A stretch of 64,000 nt of DNA, from NCBI GenBank assembly GCA_030512295.1, contig JAULSR010000005.1, positions 868,001-932,000 of the forward strand, read 5' to 3'. Position 1 is the stretch's first letter; each line of letters opens with the position of its first letter. This document shows positions 57,637 through 64,000 of this stretch, in pieces. The notes below the pieces were generated by a model. It saw nothing but the letters and a program-made list of their open reading frames with translations. It ran no database searches and was not told where the DNA came from. Both the position numbers and the translations under genes were made by a program. This DNA is from Bombardia bombarda. Its lineage: Eukaryota; Ascomycota; Sordariomycetes; Sordariales; Lasiosphaeriaceae.

Positions 57637-59391
57637 GGTGTCGTCGGCGGGGAAAGACAGAAGAGGCTCAGCGATGCGAGGTGGCTGAGACAACAAGCTC
57701 TTCGGTCCATCAAGAGTAAAGAAGAGGGACGATAGTGAAAATAGAGGATCGAGGTATGTACAACGGCTGGCTAGGCGAAGGTGCCGAACCGAGATGGGGC
57801 ACCCTGGGAGGGTATGAACGTGCGTGGGTTCGGGAAGCCGCGGTGGCCGAGATGGTGGTGGATGAGAGAGCAACCAATTCAACAAGGATTCTGCAGGGTC
57901 CTCGGGCCCTCAGTGTATGTTTCTCGGTACTTACTTGCTTTGTTGAAGGTAGATTGGTCTGGACGTGGTAAACAAAACGGCGCAATAGTTGAGTCGAACG
58001 AGAAACAAAGACGGTCCAAAGATCCTCCCGACGTAGGATAGTATATTTCCTCCGAGGTGCATACCCATAGCGCTGCAGTCCATCGACAATAGCGTAACGA
58101 GTGTAGTTTAGCTCAACCACGCCGCACGATTGTTGCATGTGTGCATACACACACTGCGAATACGCCGACTGGAAAAACTGTCAAGACGCATACAGTATCC
58201 GTATCTGGTGTAGTTATGGCCGCCCCCTGACGTCTCCTTTCAGGATTCTATCCGCCTCGGCGGCAATCCGCATTCACCCCTGAATGTTTGATGTTACATC
58301 CGTCTCTGGTGTTTGTCTCGCACAGGTCGCATCGTGCCCAAGTCGAGAATGCATGTGTTGGTTCACAATTATCTCGAAAATCCAATCTGTTAAACAGTCA
58401 ACTAAGCCTCAAACCCTCCCAGCTAAAATTACAATACGCCTGTTTTCATGTTAGTAAAAAGTAGCAGGACTGAACTCTTCAATTGACGCACGACATGTCG
58501 CCTCGCCTCATGCTTGGAATTTCTCGTTGGCCGAAAAGCGATGGCTGTGCCGCATGCGGTCCAAGCGATATTGGACAAGTGACTATTCCCAAAACTGTCA
58601 CAAGTGGTACCGTTTCTGTTGCAAACTGGAATCCTTCTGGCCCAGTTCGGATATACTGGCGGTGCAAGATGCAGGGTTGCTCGCTCGTCGGCCGTCACGG
58701 GAAACCTGAAGGTTTGATATCATGACATCGCCATCGTCATCGTCATCGCCGTTGCCGTTATCGATGCCGCTGCCATAATCATGACATGAATCGCTACCGT
58801 CTGGAATGACTCGAATCCGACGGTGGGCTGAACATGCCGTAAAGTTATAGGGCTACGTTGGCCTTGGATAGATAGGCAGACATCCGTTAACTGTTGGGAC
58901 GAACATTTGCAGAAATATGAAGAGGAGGAGGATGTGATTGATATCGATGTTAGGCGTAAGTTCCACGTTGTGGGGTTTTGGACGGTGTACGCATGTATTT
59001 GACCGCGCTAAATACCTAGGGAAACTTCCAGTTTCAACCGTGTAGGTAGTTTTAAGTCGCACTTGCCTTCGTGATTCCTATCCCAATACATCATCTTTGG
59101 CATTGTTCCAGCTCCTTCCTAATATTGTCAGCCGTCAAGGAAAAAAAAACATGACTATATATTCTCTCAACCATACACCACACAGCTAACCCCAGCAAAC
59201 ACGTCAACAATGAAGGGGGTATGTACGCATGTACGCATGTTATTCGACAAATAACCAAAAAAAGACAGACTGCAAAAAAGCCGCCCGCCCGCCCGCCATA
59301 TGAGCAATTACTCTTTTTTGTGTAAAACATCGCGAATATACCTTTCCCACGACTCATATAATAATCCCATTCCATTCCGGTCAATGAGAAC
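57637..59391. other. intergenic region upstream of the MFS transporter
   Basis: Contains the leader and promoter of the MFS gene (right of its start) and the 3' flank of ADE2. Short repeats: CATCGT/CATCGC at about 58724-58750 and CGCC tetramers at about 59281-59297. No gene recognised. Confidence 0.5.
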
Positions 59392-61433
59392 CTATTTAGA
59401 ACTCTTCATGCTTTCCAGGTACTGCACGTCGCCGCCTGTCCGCAGCTTGCTTCCCTTCTCGATCACCGCCTCTTCCATATCGAGCTGGTATTTCCTCATG
59501 CGCTTCTGGTACACGGGGACAAAAGTGCCGATTATCCTGATGGCGAGCAAGGCGGCGTTTGTGGAATTGTTGATGCCGACGGTGGCAGTAGGGACACCTC
59601 TCTGTTACAAATAATTAGATCAGTAAGAAGCGAAGAACACATTGGACAGCATTGATCACTTACCGGCATCTGTACAATACTCAACAGACTGTCCAAGCCG
59701 TCGAGATGAGTCGCCTTGATCGGCACACCGATAACAGGCAGTGGGGTTTCCGAAGACAACATGCCCGGGAGATGGGCAGCCCCGCCGGCGGCGGCAATGA
59801 TGACCTTGATGCCCTTGCCCGCTGCCTCTTCGGCAACACGCATCATGTACTTGGGCGTACGGTGGGCCGAGGTGATATCCAACGCGTACGGCACCTTGAA
59901 CTGCTTGAGGATGTCCAGTCCCGCCTTAAGCACCGGGAGATCCGAATCGGAACCCATGGTAACCAGCACCAGGGGCATATCTGGAAATATCTCACCGACC
60001 TCCTGAACCCAGCGTTGTACTGAGTCCTTGTGTCTGTCGTGAGGAGTCGCCGCCTTTTGCTTCTCGCCATTGACCTTCAGCGAGCCGTCAACGGATGGCT
60101 CCTCTTGAGGGCGAAGTATCTCAGCCGCGGCTTCAATCCGCTCTTCTCTCATCTCATCAACCAGCTTGATAAAGGGCTTGGCGAGTTCTTCGAGCTCTTC
60201 GACGGACGCGAAACCTGTCAAGGTGATGTGGCCGATCTTGCGGCCGGGCTTGGACTCCTTTCCGTAGAGATGCAGGTACACATCCATGTCGTCACTGTAC
60301 GTGGTCCTGGCCAGACGCGCGAGCTGATGGTGAGAATTTGGGGTAGCGCCGCCGAGAATGTTGAGCATGATGGACGAAGGGACTCTGGGGGTGAGCTTAT
60401 CAGGGATGGCCAGATCAAGCACGGCATGTATTTGCGCCTTGAACTGTGACATGTACGGCACGGCCTCAATGGTGTAGTGGCCCGAGTTGTGTGGGCGAGG
60501 CGCAACCTCGTTGACCACCAGGGAGTCTACACAATACGTTAATCAATAGTTCATTGCAATGCGCGAGAAATTCTTACCGTCTTCAAGAACAAACATTTCT
60601 ACGGCGAATACGCCTCTTCCCCACAAGGTGCTGACCACAGCACAGGCCAGTTCTCTGGCCTCCTCGCAGATACTCTCTGCGATCTTCCTGGGTGGCATGT
60701 AGACCTTGGTGCAGACGCTGTCCTCATGGACTGTCTCAACAGCAGGATACGCGACACAGTTTCTCAGGTTGCCCTCATCGTCCTCTGTCCTGATGACCAT
60801 GACGGCGAGCTCCTTAACGAACGTGGCCCACTTTTCGGCATAAAGGGGCAGCTTGCCCAGCGCCTGGATCGCAGGCTCAAAGTCATCCTCGCTGGCGATT
60901 TTGAAGTTGCCTCTCCCGTCATAGCTTCCCTTGCGGGCCTTGAGCATGAAGGGGAAGCCGAACTTCTCAGCGGCCTCCTTGAATGAGTCAAGGGTGGCGT
61001 CCCCAGACTCGACGGCAATTTGGTCGGCGATGGGGATTTCCTTCTCGCTGGCGCGGAAATGCTCCTTTTGGAGGTACTTATCCTGGATGAGACGGATGGT
61101 CTTCCAGGAGGGGTGGATGGGGGGTCTGTGGGTGACAGTGGAGCCATCGGCGAGCTCAACCTCGACGCCATTCTCCTCAATGTCTTCGAGCACTTCGGTG
61201 TCGACATGCTCAATCTCGACCGACAGGTAGTCAGAGCGGGCAGCGAGGTCACGGATCTTCAGAGGGTCCTTGAATGAGCCAGTGACATGGCGGTGGGTGT
61301 TATGGGCCTGTTTGGCCGGGGCGTTCTTATCATCCAGGATGGCAATGTCAATGCCCAGGGGGTTTGCGGCTTCGCAGAGCATGCGGCCGAGCTGGCCACC
61401 GCCCAAGAGGCCAATGACAGGGTTGCCAGCCAT
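59392..61433 (-). CDS. ADE2: phosphoribosylaminoimidazole carboxylase (AIR carboxylase)
   Basis: Bifunctional purine enzyme with a PurK-like ATP-grasp half and a PurE-like mutase half, converting AIR to CAIR; cytosolic. Exons 61433-60578, 60526-59664, 59601-59392; 642 residues with consistent phases. PurK part: VIGLLGGGQLGRMLCEAA, the ATP-grasp strand PFMLKARKGSYDGRG and VVNEVAPRPHNSGHYTIEA. PurE part: VLVTMGSDSDLPVLKAG, DITSAHRTPKYMM, IIAAAGGAAHLPGMLSS and VIGVPIKA. The AIR-binding His (SAHRTP) and the SDS motif are present. The ATG at 61433 directly precedes the Rossmann strand; an in-frame ATG at 61535 would add a 34-residue extension (MSQLLTLQNPKLHIP...) I cannot place. Confidence 0.96.
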
Positions 61434-62464
61434 AGTGTCGTCGGATTCTGGCTTGAGGCCCATGAGGTTCAGACCGTTTGGATCGTCGTTTGGAATGTGC
61501 AGCTTGGGGTTCTGCAGGGTAAGCAATTGGCTCATTGACGTGAATCTCAGGAATAGCAGGTGGTCTCCGTGGAAGACTGTCTGCATGCCAATTGATAAAA
61601 AAATACGGGGAAAAGGGTGCAAATGACTCAAAAATTTGATGTCACTGGTACTCAGCCGGTAGCGTAGATAGCCTGCTCCATAGAGCAGTTTCTGCTAACA
61701 GCGCCCGTCCCATCGGTGTGAGGCAGCGTTCGGGAAGGTGAGAGGGTGGAGGTTTGGAGCTGGCGTCAGGGCGATCGCGCTCCCCCACTTGTGGGCGCTA
61801 GCTGTGCATTGTTCAGCTAGGAAGCCCAGACTCACCAGGGTGTAGCACGGGCGACAGCGGTCCAATTGCTGAGCTGCACGAACGTTTGGGTGGATGACAT
61901 CACTCACAGAACCCCGGCTTTTAGGCTGTTCAAGGATTGGCCGTAGCTCGGCTCGGACTAGCTGCTTATCGATAGGCAGAGCTAAACTCCTCTGTGCGAA
62001 GGGTGTTCCTTGCCTTGACTTACCTAATGAGCGGGGTCCAGGGTGCGCTAAACTTTTTCCTTGGGCGCGCCGCTGGTGCTGGGACGAGAATGTTCTGTGT
62101 CCATGACGCCGACTCGCCGAGGCAAACCGACAAGCCGCCAATTAACTGATAGGAGGAAATCTCCGGCCTCGCACTGAATTCCGCCCCCCAAGCTTTTTTT
62201 CCCACCATAAACATCAAGCGGACCAAGCCTATCGACGACAGCTTGCATAATCTTTTCAACAATTATCTCGCAAAGCAAGCAGCACCTTCTGCATCTGGCG
62301 CAAAACGTGTAAAACCCTTTAGCTCCGCACACTCCCTGTGTGGACTGGGTTTTAACAACACGACACTCATTCTTTGCCGACGCGCTCTTTTCCCTGCCGG
62401 CAATGAGAAGGAGGGCGGCCATCTGACAACTTGACTTTGTGACGGAACGACGGAGCGAGCGAGC
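61434..62464. promoter_or_regulatory. divergent region ADE2 / Mtm1-like carrier
   Basis: 1.03 kb between divergent start codons; must contain both promoters and leaders. No coding feature of its own was recognised. Confidence 0.55.
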
Positions 62465-63903
62465 ATGGCTTCCATTTTACACAGCACGCAGGGCAGCGGC
62501 GGCGGCCAAAACCACAGCAGATTAGGCCACGATAATGACACCAATTCCCTCGCAGCCGACATACCGACAAAGGCCGATGACCCGGTCGAGATCACGACAG
62601 TGCAGAAGATGCTCTCTGCTACCTCTGGCAGCTTGTTGACCGGTCTCTTAGGTGTGTTTATGTCTTAGCCTAAGCTATCCTTTTCGCCCTGTTTCTATCA
62701 GACAGAAGGCGAAGTCAGCAAACTAATCAATCTTTTGGTACAGTCACACCCCTCGATGTCGTGCGCGTCCGATGGCAGTCGCAAGGCGTTACCCACCAAC
62801 CTGCAACCGAATTCCACAAGCTCGCAGTCCCCAGCCAAAATGCCTTCCGACCATCGACTCTAGGCGTGACGGCCTGCTGCCGGGAGGTCTTCTTCATGAA
62901 CAACAATAGCACAGAGGCATGCGTCGTCGGCCCTCGCATCGGCGCCGGTGCCATCAGCGGCGCCGAGTGTGCCGTCGAGCAGACGCAACAGCGCACCTTT
63001 AACTCGACTCTCGACGGCCTACGAAAGATCGCTCGTAACGAGGGCTTCACTACACTTTGGCGCGGCTTGTCCCCCACCCTGATCATGGCAGTGCCCGCCA
63101 ACATCATCTACCTAACCATGTATGACTCACTGCGCTGCAGTCCGAAGAGCCCCATTCAGCGCTATATCAACGACGATTACGCCCCCCTGGTGGCCGGCTC
63201 CACGGCCCGCACCCTCGCCGCCACCGCCGTCAGCCCCATCGAGCTGTTTCGCACTCGAATGCAAGCCGCCTCGGGCCAGTCGTCCTCAACCGGCAACCAC
63301 ATCGCCGATACGGCCCGCGGCATCAAGGATATGGTGGCCGTGCACGGCTACCGCGCTCTCTGGCGCGGCCTAACACTCACACTGTGGCGCGACGTGCCCT
63401 TCTCGGGCATGTACTGGTGGGGGTACGAAACTATCCGTGGCAAGCTGACGGATGCACGCGAGCGTTCCCGCGGCCGTGCTCTCGACTTTGACGACGGCCG
63501 CACTCGTGGCCGAGCGAGGCGCCGCTCTCAGAGCCGCGAGAATCACACCGAGACCTTTACCGACAGCTTCATCGCCGGCGCGTCATCTGGTGCCTTCGCT
63601 AGCATTGCGACAATGCCGTTCGATGTGGGAAAGACCCGTACCCAGGTCTACCGTCACACGTCGGTCCAGACGGCTGTCTCTGCGGCGGCGGCTGTGCCTG
63701 AGGAGCGGACAATGGTGCGCCTCCTCTGGCACATCTTCTCCACAGAGGGCATGGCCGGCCTGTGGAAGGGGTGGATCCCGCGCACGCTCAAGGTGGCGCC
63801 AGCGTGTGCTATCATGATCAGCAGCTACGAGGTCGGTAAGCGCGCCTTTAGGGGGGCTAACGAGCGAGCGCTCTTGAAGGAGGGACGTGCGCATCAGCCG
63901 TGA
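62465..63903 (+). CDS. MTM1: mitochondrial carrier, Mtm1/SLC25A39-like
   Basis: Inner-membrane SLC25 carrier of the Mtm1/SLC25A39-40 group, implicated in mitochondrial glutathione import and metal cofactor handling. Exons 62465-62651 and 62744-63903; 448 residues. Three PxDxxxxR-type signatures: VTPLDVVRVRWQ, SPIELFRTRMQ and MPFDVGKTRTQV. The long first matrix loop is the feature that suggests this group: FRPSTLGVTACCREVFFMNNN with a further Cys, where SLC25A39 is reported to hold iron-sulfur-binding cysteines. WRGLSPTLIMAVPANIIY and WRGLTLTLWRDVPFSGMYWW are the matching repeat ends. A Ser/Arg-rich loop (RERSRGRALDF ... RARRRSQSRENH) separates repeats 2 and 3. The frame is intact; the N-terminus is hydrophilic. 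Confidence 0.9.
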
Positions 63904-64000
63904 TGCACCATATAATACCATGGTGCGCATGGCTTGATGATCTTGCATGATAAGAAAAACCACGACATTTCTCCTCTACTTCTGCATTTGGAGTTACGGA

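Overview
The window is nuclear DNA of a filamentous ascomycete, most likely a Sordariomycete. The evidence is eukaryotic gene structure with short introns (mostly 50-180 nt, GT...AG), GC-rich coding sequence, fungal gene families throughout (PEX1/PEX13, MCM7, ALG12, the fungal Ade2 carboxylase fusion, a pogo/Fot1 transposon) and a hexokinase leader exon of the type found in this class. I identify 19 protein-coding loci (18 host genes and one transposase). I found no rRNA, tRNA or CRISPR array that I can support.

Layout: 0.9-3.4 kb hexokinase (+); 4.5-6.0 kb PEX13 (-); 7.1-9.9 kb an ER Hsp70 of the BiP/Kar2 family ending in HDEL (-); 11.9-14.5 kb MCM7 (-), divergent from PEX1 (+, 15.2-19.1 kb); 19.5-21.4 kb ALG12 (-), divergent from F-actin capping protein beta (+, 22.0-23.2 kb). 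A 4.5-kb gene-poor stretch with simple repeats follows. Then come an NAD-dependent epimerase-like gene (+, 27.6 kb), a small conserved protein of unknown function (+, 30.5 kb), a CBS-domain protein (-, 32 kb), the mitochondrial phosphate carrier (+, 33.9 kb), a complete pogo/Fot1-type DNA transposon (35.5-37.4 kb), a large glycosyltransferase with a ubiquitin-interacting tail (+, 38.2-42.2 kb), an EasG-like NmrA-fold reductase (+, 43 kb), a large unrecognised low-complexity protein with conserved ends (-, 45.3-48.8 kb), a second gene-poor stretch, a PAF-acetylhydrolase-like lipase (-, 52.5-54.7 kb), an MFS drug transporter (-, 55.5-57.6 kb), ADE2 (-, 59.4-61.4 kb) and an Mtm1/SLC25A39-like mitochondrial carrier (+, 62.5-63.9 kb).

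Most of this is housekeeping: glycolysis, peroxisomal import (PEX1 and PEX13 about 9 kb apart), ER folding and N-glycan assembly (BiP-like, ALG12), replication, purine synthesis and mitochondrial transport. I see no biosynthetic cluster, and the EasG-like gene has no ergot-alkaloid neighbours. The least ordinary items are the glycosyltransferase joined to a VPS13-like segment and several UIM-like motifs; the ER Hsp70, which is unusual at its interdomain linker and carries a glycine-rich insert; the intact transposon; and a recurring defect. Six genes (PEX13, PEX1, ALG12, the 45-48 kb unknown gene, the lipase, the MFS transporter) carry eight frame breaks, all of them one base short and all at or next to runs of G or C. 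That pattern points to homopolymer errors in the assembly rather than six independent pseudogenes.

Exon boundaries were worked out by hand from splice signals, reading-frame phase and family knowledge. None was checked by alignment.
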